DNA of 37,250 nt from Candidatus Nanohalarchaeota archaeon (GTDB taxonomy: Archaea; Nanohalarchaeota; Nanosalinia; Nanosalinales; Nanoanaerosalinaceae): NCBI GenBank assembly GCA_022729255.1, contig JALDAG010000006.1, forward strand, positions 1-37,250, written 5' to 3'. Below the pieces are notes generated by a model. The model was not told the origin of the DNA, made no database searches, and saw only the letters and a program-made list of their open reading frames with translations. Shown here in pieces: positions 8,880 through 18,208 of the stretch. Both the position numbers and the translations under genes were made by a program. Positions within the stretch are counted from its first letter, which is position 1, and the number at the start of each line of letters is the position of its first letter.

Positions 8880-10973
8880 TCAAAGCTCTTCTCCTATGTA
8901 TGGATCATAAACGTTTTTTCGTTTCCTGTAATACATCTTGTAAACCAACTCAGATCTCTTAACTTCCGAATCCAAGTATTTAGCTGCCTTTTTCTCTGCT
9001 TCCTCTTCACTGATCCTCTCATCTACCTTGCTGATATCTTTAGAGTCTATTCGGTTCCTAGGATACTTTAATATTCCTTCGATCCTCTTGTAAAGATTGT
9101 CCTTTATCACTATCATTTCAAGTTCATCCAACTGTCCAAGTATCTTATCAACTTTTGATATGGACATACCTGTTTTATCAGCTATCTTTGCCTTTGAAGA
9201 AAAGTCATCCATTGAACTCAGCACTTTTTCGGCGGATTCTGTCAAATTCAGTTTTTTGTCGATTATTTTGCCCTCTATACCATCCACAGCCACTTTACCC
9301 ACATTTGTCATGATCTCCCATACAGGATAAAGAACTTTTTTTCCGTCGTGAAACCCTTCGACCTCCATTATGTTAATCGGAGGACTATACACTTCAACCG
9401 TGGGTCCTTCTTTTTCTTCTGAATCCGATGCATCCCCTGAAAAACCTTCCAGAACTTCGGCATCATCTTCCTCTATTTCAACAAACTCTTCCTCCTCCTC
9501 TTCTTCAAACTCCTCTTCGTCTCCCAATACTTTTTCGGAGTTTATCTCCTCTTTGACCTCTTCTCTATCAAGTGTCTGTGTGGTTCCGCCGTGCTTTGAT
9601 TTTCTAGGTCTGATGTTCGTCAGTATGGGATACTCTTTTCCAAGTACAAGACCAACACCTGTCTGAAGACCTGTGATAGAATTCTTTACTTGTGTAGTAA
9701 CTCCTTCAAAGCTTTTTGAAATTGCTTTCAAGTCATTGGGGTTTGTAACCCTCAATATTATCTGTGTATTGCACTGCGACAATATGTTCTTGGCGACGTT
9801 TGCAGGTCTCTGGCTTATCACTCCTATACCCAATCCGAATTTTCTGCCTTCGGAAGCAACTTTTCTCAGTATATCTGAGCACACTGCTTTCCCCATGCCT
9901 TTTTCTGGAACATAGTTGTGAGCTTCCTCCAGTATCATTATGAACGGTTCGAGTTCTCCTCTCTTCCTCAACTCGAACATTTCCTTGGCTAATTTAAAAA
10001 CAACTATCTCCTGTTCATCAGGGTCCACAGCTCTCAAATTTATAACAGAAGCTTTACCTCTTTCAACTAAATTTTTAAGGCCTGTAGGTTCTTCCGAAAA
10101 TATTCCGGCATCCCTAACGGTTTCAAGTATATTAACCAGATTCCATTTTGCCTTAGAATCCTGTGCCATGCATTTTTCAATCACATCGTTGAACGTGTAT
10201 TCCTCCCTTTCCTTCAAATCTTTCAAAGCAGTGTATAGAACTCCTAGTTGTGAATTAGTCAGGTTCGTGGGCACTACCTGCTGTATCTCCTTCGCCGACA
10301 AGTTCTTAGATGAAAAGCTCAGGCTTTCTGCTCCTTCATTCAACATCGTATTTGTGGAAAATTCTTTTACAGGGAATCCTCTAGGCTTTATGCCGAACCT
10401 CTTTTTCATCTCGCCATTTAATTCCTGATTTTCAAAACCTATGCTACTGTACTCGCCATGTGGATCGATCACAACTACAGGATAGCCCTGTTCAAGTAGT
10501 TCTTCGACCATTACAGACACTGTGTAGCTTTTACCATAACCTGTCTTTGCAAGTACCGCGAAATGCTTGTAGAGCTCCTCTGAATCGAGGTATATACTTA
10601 TATCCGGGTTTGTTACCAGATGACCCATATAGAGGCCGCTCTCATCAAGCCCCAATACATCGGAGATAAGCTTCTGGTCCGCATAGTAAACAATAGAATC
10701 CGGTTCAATGACGGATCTGGGTTTCTTCAGCATCCCTTTATAACGGTAACCTATTATTGAAGCATCAGCAACCGTTTTATATCTTTCAGGCCCATTAGAA
10801 TCGCTGATAGGTTTTTTTTCAACCTCGTTTATTTGTGCTAATAACCATTCCGATTCTTCTGTGTTCGCCTTTACAGTTACGAAGTCAAACTTCTCTACAT
10901 CTCTGTGCGCTTCGAAACTGAATCTTTCAGTGTTAACAGATCCTTCAACAGTTCCTATCTCCATAAAAAACAA
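8880..10973 (-). CDS. herA: HerA-type DNA-translocating ATPase with acidic linker and C-terminal winged-helix-like region
   Basis: N-terminal HAS-like barrel; HFAVLAKTGYGKSYTVSVMVEELLEQGYPVVVIDPHGEYSSI (Walker A), PFIMILEEAHNYVP (Walker B), GLGIGVISQRPANVAKNILSQCNTQIILRV; acidic EEEFEEEEEEEFVEIEEDD. Confidence 0.9.
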   Translation of the reverse strand: MFFMEIGTVEGSVNTERFSFEAHRDVEKFDFVTVKANTEESEWLLAQINEVEKKPISDSNGPERYKTVADASIIGYRYKGMLKKPRSVIEPDSIVYYADQKLISDVLGLDESGLYMGHLVTNPDISIYLDSEELYKHFAVLAKTGYGKSYTVSVMVEELLEQGYPVVVIDPHGEYSSIGFENQELNGEMKKRFGIKPRGFPVKEFSTNTMLNEGAESLSFSSKNLSAKEIQQVVPTNLTNSQLGVLYTALKDLKEREEYTFNDVIEKCMAQDSKAKWNLVNILETVRDAGIFSEEPTGLKNLVERGKASVINLRAVDPDEQEIVVFKLAKEMFELRKRGELEPFIMILEEAHNYVPEKGMGKAVCSDILRKVASEGRKFGLGIGVISQRPANVAKNILSQCNTQIILRVTNPNDLKAISKSFEGVTTQVKNSITGLQTGVGLVLGKEYPILTNIRPRKSKHGGTTQTLDREEVKEEINSEKVLGDEEEFEEEEEEEFVEIEEDDAEVLEGFSGDASDSEEKEGPTVEVYSPPINIMEVEGFHDGKKVLYPVWEIMTNVGKVAVDGIEGKIIDKKLNLTESAEKVLSSMDDFSSKAKIADKTGMSISKVDKILGQLDELEMIVIKDNLYKRIEGILKYPRNRIDSKDISKVDERISEEEAEKKAAKYLDSEVKRSELVYKMYYRKRKNVYDPYIGEEL

Positions 10974-11049
10974 CTCATAAACAGTATTTTTTCTTTACCA
11001 AAAAAAGTCCGGAAAAAAGGATTTTTAACCTTTAATCCTCAAGTATAAC

Positions 11050-11463
11050 TTGATGGATGAAGATTTAAAATACTTGTTAATAATTTTTCTGATGCTTGCA
11101 GGGATAGCAACAGCACAAAATTTGTATATCACAGAAGATGATGCTCTGAACATCGGTATGTGCGACACAGAGTTAAAGTGTGCAGGCTACGAATTAAATG
11201 ATTTTTGTGTAGGGATCAAACATAGAGTTACGGAATGTTATGATCCTGAATCAGCTGAAGAGTACAGGATGGCAGAGGCAAGGTGTGCTGTAGAGGCATA
11301 CAACCTATGTGAAGACCAAGATCTAGAAGGTTATGAATGGGTTGAACAAGCTGATTACGACAATAAGTCCTGTGAAGACTGGGATAATGATTACCCCGAA
11401 TTCACTTTGCTACCATGTGAAGAGATGAGTCCATCAACACATAAATGGGAAGATATTAGGTGA
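11050..11463 (+). CDS. Secreted small Cys-rich hypothetical protein (8 Cys)
   Basis: Signal-like LKYLLIIFLMLAGIATAQ; GMCD, LKCAG, DFCVG, TECYD, ARCAV, NLCED, KSCED, LPCEE. Confidence 0.65.
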   Translation: MMDEDLKYLLIIFLMLAGIATAQNLYITEDDALNIGMCDTELKCAGYELNDFCVGIKHRVTECYDPESAEEYRMAEARCAVEAYNLCEDQDLEGYEWVEQADYDNKSCEDWDNDYPEFTLLPCEEMSPSTHKWEDIR

Positions 11464-11469
11464 TAAAAA

Positions 11470-11958
11470 ATGACAGAACATTTGGAAAGAACTTTTGTGG
11501 CTCTGAAACCGGATGCGGTACAGAGAGGTATAACAGGCCAAATAATAAACAGGCTTGAGAGATCAGGTATGAGGCTATCAGCCATAAAAATGCTTAAAGC
11601 TGACGATGAACTATTGGAACAGCATTATTCGGAACACGTCGATAAAGATTTTTACGCAGGATTAAAAGAATTCATGCAGGAAGGACCCGTTATAGCGATG
11701 GTTTGGGAAGGTGTAAATGCTGTGGAAAATGTCAGGAAGCTTGTTGGAGAAACATCGCCAAAAGAAGCTATGCCAGGAACCATAAGAGGAGATTTCGCAC
11801 ACATGTCTTTTAAGCACGCTGATGCAAAAGGAAAAGCAGTTAAAAATTTGATACATGCTTCAGGAGAATTAAATGAAGCCATGGAAGAAATAGCGCTTTG
11901 GTTCGATGAAAAAGAGATAGAAGATTACTCCAGAAGCGATATTTATCATGTAAGGTGA
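11470..11958 (+). CDS. ndk: Nucleoside diphosphate kinase
   Basis: ERTFVALKPDAVQRGITGQIINRLERSGMRLSAIKML...GTIRGDFA...NLIHASGELNEAMEEIALWF. Confidence 0.95.
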   Translation: MTEHLERTFVALKPDAVQRGITGQIINRLERSGMRLSAIKMLKADDELLEQHYSEHVDKDFYAGLKEFMQEGPVIAMVWEGVNAVENVRKLVGETSPKEAMPGTIRGDFAHMSFKHADAKGKAVKNLIHASGELNEAMEEIALWFDEKEIEDYSRSDIYHVR

Positions 11959-11967
11959 ATTATTTCG

Positions 11968-11994
11968 CCTTCCTTTTCTTTATATATTTTTTTT
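11968..11994 (+). terminator. T/pyrimidine-rich terminator candidate after ndk
   Basis: CCTTCCTTTTCTTTATATATTTTTTTT directly after the ndk stop, in a convergent intergenic gap. Confidence 0.5.
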
Positions 11995-12000
11995 GAGAGG

Positions 12001-12675
12001 TTACCTTACAGGTCTAGGTATCTCAGCATTTGGTAGGTCGCTGTTCTGAAATATGTGCAGTGTTCCTTCATCATATTCCTCAGGACATTTATCACCGCTC
12101 CTTATTGACATGGCTTCAACTTTAGTGACGTTTAAATCCTGGAAATCCCTGACAAAAACCTCTATATCCGCTTCAAGACTGCTTTTACCCACAATCACTC
12201 CTGAAGATAATGAGTAATCGCTGTACCTCACAGATACTTCAATGACGTCTTCTTCAATGAAAAAACATCCCCTATAACTAGGCGCATCATAGTCCCTAGG
12301 TAAAACAAAATCGTTGTTTATCTCTACTGCTCCAACTTTCTCGCTAACACCTTCCTCCAAATCCACTGTTTCAAAGGTTCTCAGATTGTAAACCGGTTGA
12401 GCTCCCACGATATCAAATATTAAGAAGGAAAAAAGAAGTATCGTCAGGATCAACAATGCTAGTCTAAAGAGTTTATCCGAGAAAATCCTGTCTCTCTTCT
12501 TCACAGCATAACCTAAACCTATGAATAGGAAAGAGGAAAATAGCAGTACTGTGAATACTTGGTTTGAGGAGAAATCAAACCTTTGAAATGGTAAATATAA
12601 GGAAAACTGTGTAAGTAGCTGCTGAAAGAAAGTATAGAAACTTTCCAAGAATCTTCTCTGAGATGCTGTTTCCAA
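12001..12675 (-). CDS. Membrane hypothetical protein (may be the 3' part of a gene starting at 12832)
   Basis: Two TM segments then a soluble domain; N-terminal 33 aa overlap the upstream ORF by 101 nt. Confidence 0.55.
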   Translation of the reverse strand: METASQRRFLESFYTFFQQLLTQFSLYLPFQRFDFSSNQVFTVLLFSSFLFIGLGYAVKKRDRIFSDKLFRLALLILTILLFSFLIFDIVGAQPVYNLRTFETVDLEEGVSEKVGAVEINNDFVLPRDYDAPSYRGCFFIEEDVIEVSVRYSDYSLSSGVIVGKSSLEADIEVFVRDFQDLNVTKVEAMSIRSGDKCPEEYDEGTLHIFQNSDLPNAEIPRPVR

Positions 12676-12832
12676 GTATAAAAAACATCGAAAAAGCTAT
12701 GAACAAAGACAAAGATCTTGTGATAGGTGATAAACCAAAGATTATTTCCTGAACGAAGTATATAGAAGCAACCACTCCTAATATTGCGCCTGCCCCGAAA
12801 AGAATGTTGGCGCTATCAAATTTCACATCCAT
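12575..12832 (-). CDS. Small membrane hypothetical protein (3 TM-like segments)
   Basis: MDVKFDSANILFGAGAILGVVASIYF...; ends inside the next ORF. Confidence 0.5.
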   Translation of the reverse strand: MDVKFDSANILFGAGAILGVVASIYFVQEIIFGLSPITRSLSLFIAFSMFFILGNSISEKILGKFLYFLSAATYTVFLIFTISKV

Positions 12833-12848
12833 AATAATTATATGAAAC

Positions 12849-13337
12849 CTATCGTTTTAACCCTTTAGCAGGTATATGGAATTTCATGAAATCAAAGAAT
12901 GACGAGTAAACCCCTTCCTTGAGCTCAGATAACACAAATTTTTCGGCTTTTAACGAATTAATTGACACATCTTCTATTACTGAGTAAAGTTTGTGTGGAT
13001 CAGCTACTTCATCGACCTCAAAAAACTTGTTCAACATGTTGATTTCTGAGTACAGATGTTTCAAGACATTTAAAGAATCCTTATTTAGGTACATGCTTGT
13101 ACCAGAACCCATCGCTTTTTTGTAAGCATTATCGGGTAATAGAAGCTCGTAATTCAATATGAATTCTCCCTCGGATTCCTTCAGTTTAGATCCTATTATC
13201 TCATTGATGATCTTAAGTTCCCGGGTTAGTTCAACCAGCAGTTTCTTGTGTAACCTGTAAACCGTCGATATCTTGATTATGAACAGGGATAAAACACAGC
13301 TAATCCAACCCACTACCAAACCTGTAAAAAATTCCAT
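12849..13337 (-). CDS. Membrane-anchored hypothetical protein, 162 aa
   Basis: N-terminal TM FFTGLVVGWISCVLSLFIIKI; coherent coding sequence. Confidence 0.65.
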   Translation of the reverse strand: MEFFTGLVVGWISCVLSLFIIKISTVYRLHKKLLVELTRELKIINEIIGSKLKESEGEFILNYELLLPDNAYKKAMGSGTSMYLNKDSLNVLKHLYSEINMLNKFFEVDEVADPHKLYSVIEDVSINSLKAEKFVLSELKEGVYSSFFDFMKFHIPAKGLKR

Positions 13338-13416
13338 TATTTACACCTCGAACGAACAAATAAGTATTAAACGTATTCCTAAAAAAGTTTTTGCCTTGGA
13401 AAATTCCTTAAGAATA

Positions 13417-13489
13417 CGCCGGGGGCAGGGCTCGAACCTGCGGCCACCGCGTTAACAGCGCGGCGCTCTACCTACTAAGCTACCCCGGC
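13417..13489 (-). tRNA. tRNA-Asn (anticodon GTT)
   Basis: GCCGGGGTAGCTTAGTAGGTAGAGCGCCGCGCTGTTAACGCGGTGGCCGCAGGTTCGAGCCCTGCCCCCGGCG; anticodon arm CCGCG-CTGTTAA-CGCGG. Confidence 0.95.
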
Positions 13490-13517
13490 ACGTACTAAAA
13501 AAAAGACACAGTTTACA

Positions 13518-13526
13518 TTTATAAAT
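13518..13526 (-). promoter_or_regulatory. Candidate TATA box for tRNA-Asn
   Basis: ATTTATAAA on the minus strand centred about 32 nt upstream of the tRNA 5' end. Confidence 0.55.
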
Positions 13527-13627
13527 CTGATTTTTTCTTATTAACTCTTCTCAAATTCGGTTGTTCCAACAGTCCCTTTCAAAGTAAGGATTCAAACATG
13601 AATAAAAAGTTTACAACAGCATAAATT

Positions 13628-15427
13628 ATGGTTATGGATGAAGATGTGAAAACTCTCAAGGAACAGCAGGAAAGGATAGAAGAGCCCATAAAAAAACTTC
13701 TCTCCTATTCCAAGAAGTACAAGAACAAGATAATTATCGGTTTGTCTGCCGCTCTTTTCTCGATAATTTTCGATCTTATGCCTCCTTACATAGTTTCTAT
13801 CGTCATTGATGAAGCAATAGCGGAATCCAATACACAATTGTTATACATGTTAGGAGGAGCTCTGGTCTTTGCATACGCTGCTCGTTCTGTTTTCGATTAT
13901 ATCCAGAACAATTTCTTATTCAAGTTCGCACAGGACACGATCTACCAGTTAAGAATAGAGACTTACCAACATTTGCAGCAGCTTTCACTTGGTTTTTTCA
14001 GCAGAAATACTACAGGAAAAATGATGTCTAAACTTTCAAACGATACTAACAGGCTCGAAAGATTTTTATCGCATACACTAAGAGACATATTTAGAAATAC
14101 TATCATGTTCATCCTTATAGGAATCGTTCTCTTCTGGATGAATTGGAGATTAGCTCTTATCGCTTTTTGGCCAATACCGGTGATAGGGTTTATGACCTAC
14201 AAGTTTGCTCATAGGATAAGACCTAAATGGGATGAAGTAAGGGAATCAGTAAGTGATGTGAATTCTAAGTTGGATGAAAACATTTCCGGTATATCCGTCA
14301 TAAAAGGTTTTACGATGGAGAACTACGAACAGAAAAAGGTTGAAGAGGTCAGTGATAAGTACAGAACCACTAACAAGGAGTCCATAGATATGTGGACAAA
14401 ATTCTTCCCTGTATTATCTTTCATCATATCTATAGGTTCTGTCATGATAATCTTTTTCGGAGGAGGACAAGTTATAGAGGGAACCCTGTCTTTAGGAATA
14501 CTTGTTGCTTTTAATGGTTATATATGGAAGTTTTATTCACCTGCAAAAATGCTTGGTTGGCTCAGCAACTCCTATCAAAGAGCTGCTGCTTCTGCTGCAA
14601 GAGTTTTCGGTGTTCTGGAAGAACCAATTGATATAAAGGACGAAGGAACGGTTGAATTAGATGATGTTGAGGGAAGAATAGAATTCAGAAGAATTGGATT
14701 CAAGTACGAACCCGAAAAAGAAGGCGAAAAAGCTCTTTCAGACATTAACTTGGATATACAGCCCAAACAAAACATTGCATTTGTTGGAGAAAGCGGTTCA
14801 GGAAAAACCACGCTTACAAAGCTTTTAATGAGGTTTTATGAACCTAATGAAGGATGTATAACCGTTGATGACCACAACATAAAAGATATCAAATTGAAGA
14901 GTCTAAGGAAAGCCATAAGCATAGTATCTCAGGACACGTTTCTTTTCAACGATACAGTGGAGAACAATATCAGGTATGGGAAGCCCGATGCTTCAGAGGA
15001 AGAAATAAGGAAAGCCGCGGAACTTGCTGCAGCTGACGGTTTTATCAAAAAACTTGAAGATGGATACGATACTGTGGTGGGAGAAGACGGAGTTAAGCTG
15101 AGCGGAGGTCAGAAACAGAGGATATCGATAGCCAGAGCCATATTAAAAGACGCTCCTATCCTGATCATGGATGAAGCGACCAGCAACGTCGATGCGATAA
15201 CGGAATTAAAGATACAGGAAGCGATCAAAAATCTGATAAAGGACAGGACCTCCTTGATAATAGCTCATGACTTAAGCACAGCTAGGATAGCAGACAAGAT
15301 TGTGGCTTTGAAAGATGGGAAGGTAGTTGAAGAAGGTACACACGACGAACTCCTAAATAAAAAAGGTTATTATCACAAACTGTGGCAGATACAGACCAAG
15401 AAAGCCAAGGACGAGTACCTTATCTGA
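13628..15427 (+). CDS. ABC transporter, fused permease-ATPase (MsbA/MdlB-like)
   Basis: 6-TM region; FVGESGSGKTTLTKLLMRFYEP (Walker A), VKLSGGQKQRISIARAILKDAPILIMDEATSNVD (signature plus Walker B). Confidence 0.93.
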   Translation: MVMDEDVKTLKEQQERIEEPIKKLLSYSKKYKNKIIIGLSAALFSIIFDLMPPYIVSIVIDEAIAESNTQLLYMLGGALVFAYAARSVFDYIQNNFLFKFAQDTIYQLRIETYQHLQQLSLGFFSRNTTGKMMSKLSNDTNRLERFLSHTLRDIFRNTIMFILIGIVLFWMNWRLALIAFWPIPVIGFMTYKFAHRIRPKWDEVRESVSDVNSKLDENISGISVIKGFTMENYEQKKVEEVSDKYRTTNKESIDMWTKFFPVLSFIISIGSVMIIFFGGGQVIEGTLSLGILVAFNGYIWKFYSPAKMLGWLSNSYQRAAASAARVFGVLEEPIDIKDEGTVELDDVEGRIEFRRIGFKYEPEKEGEKALSDINLDIQPKQNIAFVGESGSGKTTLTKLLMRFYEPNEGCITVDDHNIKDIKLKSLRKAISIVSQDTFLFNDTVENNIRYGKPDASEEEIRKAAELAAADGFIKKLEDGYDTVVGEDGVKLSGGQKQRISIARAILKDAPILIMDEATSNVDAITELKIQEAIKNLIKDRTSLIIAHDLSTARIADKIVALKDGKVVEEGTHDELLNKKGYYHKLWQIQTKKAKDEYLI

Positions 15428-15478
15428 CCAACCAACTTTTATTTAGTTCCACAAAAAACATTCCCACGTGACCAAGCC

Positions 15479-15883
15479 ATGGAAGGAAAAGAAAAAATAG
15501 GTTACCACAAAGGCGCTCTTGAATCACTTATAAACGAGAGAAATGAATTAGGAAGACTTCTCCAAATTGTTGATGCACTTATAGAAAGACACGCAAAAGA
15601 GCTGAAAGATGAAGGTGTTAACATACAGAAATACATCGAAGAGATCTCTGAACAAGCCGAAAAACAGTCTGAGAAAGTAGAGAAAACGGAAAAACCGGTT
15701 AAAAAGAGTTCTGAACCCACAGAACAGAAAAAAAGAGCTTCTAAAAGAAGAGAAAATCGTAGGTCAAAAAGAAAGAAGAGGAGAAAAAATAGGAGTGAGC
15801 GCAGGAAGAGATCCAAGCCAAGAAGGAACAGGAGGAAATCCGAAGAAGAAGATGTTGAGATAGGTGGCTGGCTTGAAGATTAG
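15479..15883 (+). CDS. Hypothetical protein: coiled-coil N-terminus with very basic K/R-rich tail
   Basis: ...KKRASKRRENRRSKRKKRRKNRSERRKRSKPRRNRRKSEEEDVEIGGWLED. Confidence 0.7.
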   Translation: MEGKEKIGYHKGALESLINERNELGRLLQIVDALIERHAKELKDEGVNIQKYIEEISEQAEKQSEKVEKTEKPVKKSSEPTEQKKRASKRRENRRSKRKKRRKNRSERRKRSKPRRNRRKSEEEDVEIGGWLED

Positions 15884-16512
15884 TTCATGTACTTATCTTC
15901 CCATCTCCTTAAATCCTTTTCAGATATCTCGAATTCGTCCTTATACCTAACTTTTTCAGCCCTGGAGGACAACCTATAGATAGATCCTAGAAACAAACCG
16001 AATCCTAGGCCAAAAAGGTGTGCTTCATAAGCAACACCTGAATCCGCTCCTATAGCAATAAAGTTGGTCAACAACCACATGAAGGCCACAAGCCACATCG
16101 GTAGAGGGGCTCCCCAGAATAACCCTATTTTTTTGGGTTTTAAAACTGCCAGTAAAGCTATTATACCTGAGACTGCTCCGGATACACCAAGTATCAGCGA
16201 ATCGTAGTAGAAAAAGAAGGCTGATAAGTTAGCAAAAACACCTGCTGAAAAGAAAAATATCAAGAAGTTCTTGGAACCTATGTAATGCTCGAGAACAGTG
16301 CCGAAAATAGCTAAGAAGAAAAGGTTGTTCACGATGTGCATGTAGTTCTGAGTAGAGTGTATGAAAAACGAGGTTATAATCGTCCAAAAACCTGATGGAA
16401 ATTCTGCAGCTCTAAAACCAAGTACAGAAGTTATTTCTGGAGCTATAAGTTGGACTGCATAGATGAATACCATCAGTGCGCTGAGCTTTAAAGCTAAATA
16501 CCTATTTTTCAT
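15880..16512 (-). CDS. Rhomboid-family intramembrane serine protease
   Basis: Rhomboid signatures MHIVNNLFFLAIFGTVLE, LILGVSGAVSGIIAL (GxSG), AHLFGLGFGLFLG. Confidence 0.9.
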   Translation of the reverse strand: MKNRYLALKLSALMVFIYAVQLIAPEITSVLGFRAAEFPSGFWTIITSFFIHSTQNYMHIVNNLFFLAIFGTVLEHYIGSKNFLIFFFSAGVFANLSAFFFYYDSLILGVSGAVSGIIALLAVLKPKKIGLFWGAPLPMWLVAFMWLLTNFIAIGADSGVAYEAHLFGLGFGLFLGSIYRLSSRAEKVRYKDEFEISEKDLRRWEDKYMN

Positions 16513-18128
16513 TTTAGGGACTCTAGTATAGAAGCTATTCTTTCTTCTCCCACACCCAATATAAATTTTGAAAGCCGAGGTCCTTTTTCCCTATCAAGGA
16601 GGCACAGATAAGCTGACCTGAAAAAATTTTTGGTTGAGAGATCGGATTCGTCTTTTATACCGAACAATGCATCATCAAGCTCTGAACTGTCTTTGAAATC
16701 CTTTTTTCTAAGAACTTCGGCTATTTTGATCATCGCGTCCTTCTCTTTTTGAGAAAGCTTTTTCTTCAGCTCCTCTCCCACTTCCTCGTTGATTTCATAG
16801 ACGTATCTATCAGGAGCGTGTTTTCTAGCCCAGTTGAAGGCTTTTTCCATCCTTTCAATCACAAGTTCCTTTTGTTTTGATGTCAGTTCTCCCTCAATGT
16901 GACCTGTTTTCTTCAAGGATTCTATGCAGGTTGTACCCCATTCTTCTCTCGATCTTATCTGCGTCAAAAATGCTAGATGATCAAAAGGAGGTCTTACAGG
17001 TTGTTCTTCAGGCACATCCACCATCGCTAGTTCATAAACTCTTCTTAGATGTTTCCTCTTTTTCTCGTTTTCCTCTTTCTCAGGATTGAAATAGATGTCC
17101 TCTACTCTGTCGAACTTTGAGTATCTCTGAACGGTGTTCTCGTCAAAAGGAATGACGAACTCCTTGTTGGGTTTTGTCTCTGTAAAAAGAAACCTAATCA
17201 TCTCAGGAGAATATATCTCTTTAAGATCATCAACCGTGAATATGTTCTCGGCGCTGCTAGAAGAAATTTTTTGTCCGGATGCTGTTGTCACAAAATCATA
17301 CATCTGGTAAACCGGTGGTTCTTCTTCGTACACTTCTCTTATGATTTCTTGTCCGGTAGTCCTGGATCCTCCCTCAACAGAGTGCTCTTTACCGCCTGGC
17401 TCGAAAGACACTTTTTCAAAAAACCATCTCATAGGCCAGTCAACTCTCCATGGAGGTTTAACTGAATCGTTCTCCTTAAAATTAATTTTTTCTTCTATCT
17501 CGCACATATTACATAGGTATCTGACTTCGTAATCTCCATCGTATTCCAATATCTCTGTGAAGTCCTTTCCACACTCTCTGCAGTAAATCCTAAGAGGCAT
17601 CCATTCTTCGTCCAGAGGTTCTTTCCTGTACTTGTTGAGTATATTTATTATCTTGTCCTTTTCATTCAAAGCTTTTTTTATCAGTTCAGCATATTCTGAT
17701 CGTTCGAACATCTCTGTCTGGCTTATAAATTCTATGTCGAGATGCATGTCTTTAACTGATTGTTCGAATTTCTTTTCGAAGTGCTCTGCATATGATTCAT
17801 GACATTCCCACGGATCAGGGACTTTTGTGAGCGGTAGGCCTATGTACTTCTCGAACTCTTCAGGCACGTTTTTAGGAACTTTTCTGAATCTGTCGTAGTC
17901 ATCCCAGGAATATATGAATCTTGCGTCTTCCCCTCTTTTTTTAAGAGATTTAACCACAAAATCAACTGTTAGAACCTCTCTAAGATGCCCTCCATGAACG
18001 ATACCGGATGGTGATACCCCTGCCGCACATGTGTGTTTTTCTCTTTCCTCAAATTTCTTTGTCACTCCGAAAGCTATTTGATCCGACCAGAAAATTGGTT
18101 GTTCCATAAACAAATGATTTTTCTTCAA
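16509..18128 (-). CDS. lysS: Lysyl-tRNA synthetase, class I
   Basis: FWSDQIAF...CAAGVSPSGIVHGGHLREVLTVDFVVKSL...RFIYSWDDYDRFRKVPKNVP...CxxC region...DFVTTASGQKISSSSAENIFTVDDL. Confidence 0.95.
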   Translation of the reverse strand: MKKNHLFMEQPIFWSDQIAFGVTKKFEEREKHTCAAGVSPSGIVHGGHLREVLTVDFVVKSLKKRGEDARFIYSWDDYDRFRKVPKNVPEEFEKYIGLPLTKVPDPWECHESYAEHFEKKFEQSVKDMHLDIEFISQTEMFERSEYAELIKKALNEKDKIINILNKYRKEPLDEEWMPLRIYCRECGKDFTEILEYDGDYEVRYLCNMCEIEEKINFKENDSVKPPWRVDWPMRWFFEKVSFEPGGKEHSVEGGSRTTGQEIIREVYEEEPPVYQMYDFVTTASGQKISSSSAENIFTVDDLKEIYSPEMIRFLFTETKPNKEFVIPFDENTVQRYSKFDRVEDIYFNPEKEENEKKRKHLRRVYELAMVDVPEEQPVRPPFDHLAFLTQIRSREEWGTTCIESLKKTGHIEGELTSKQKELVIERMEKAFNWARKHAPDRYVYEINEEVGEELKKKLSQKEKDAMIKIAEVLRKKDFKDSSELDDALFGIKDESDLSTKNFFRSAYLCLLDREKGPRLSKFILGVGEERIASILESLK

Positions 18129-18208
18129 ACAGTTAAAAACATTTAATTGATATAGCTAGTATCATTCGGAACATATTTTTATAACTTGGAGAAACAAGGG
18201 AAAAATAG

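Noticed and set aside
9370-9666. Serine-rich plus-strand ORF (98 aa, SSSSSISTNSSSSSSSNSSSSP)
   Set aside because: Antisense shadow of the Glu-rich acidic linker (GAA/GAG) of HerA.
13273-13455. 60-aa plus-strand ORF ending in RRGQGSNLRPPR
   Set aside because: Runs antisense into tRNA-Asn; the C-terminus is a translated tRNA.
15502-15816. 104-aa Leu/Phe-rich minus-strand ORF, looks like a TM protein
   Set aside because: Shadow of the K/R-rich plus-strand CDS at 15479-15883.
15719-15850. Purine-rich repeat-like tract, considered as a DNA repeat or CRISPR
   Set aside because: No regular spacing or conserved repeat unit; explained by Lys/Arg codons.
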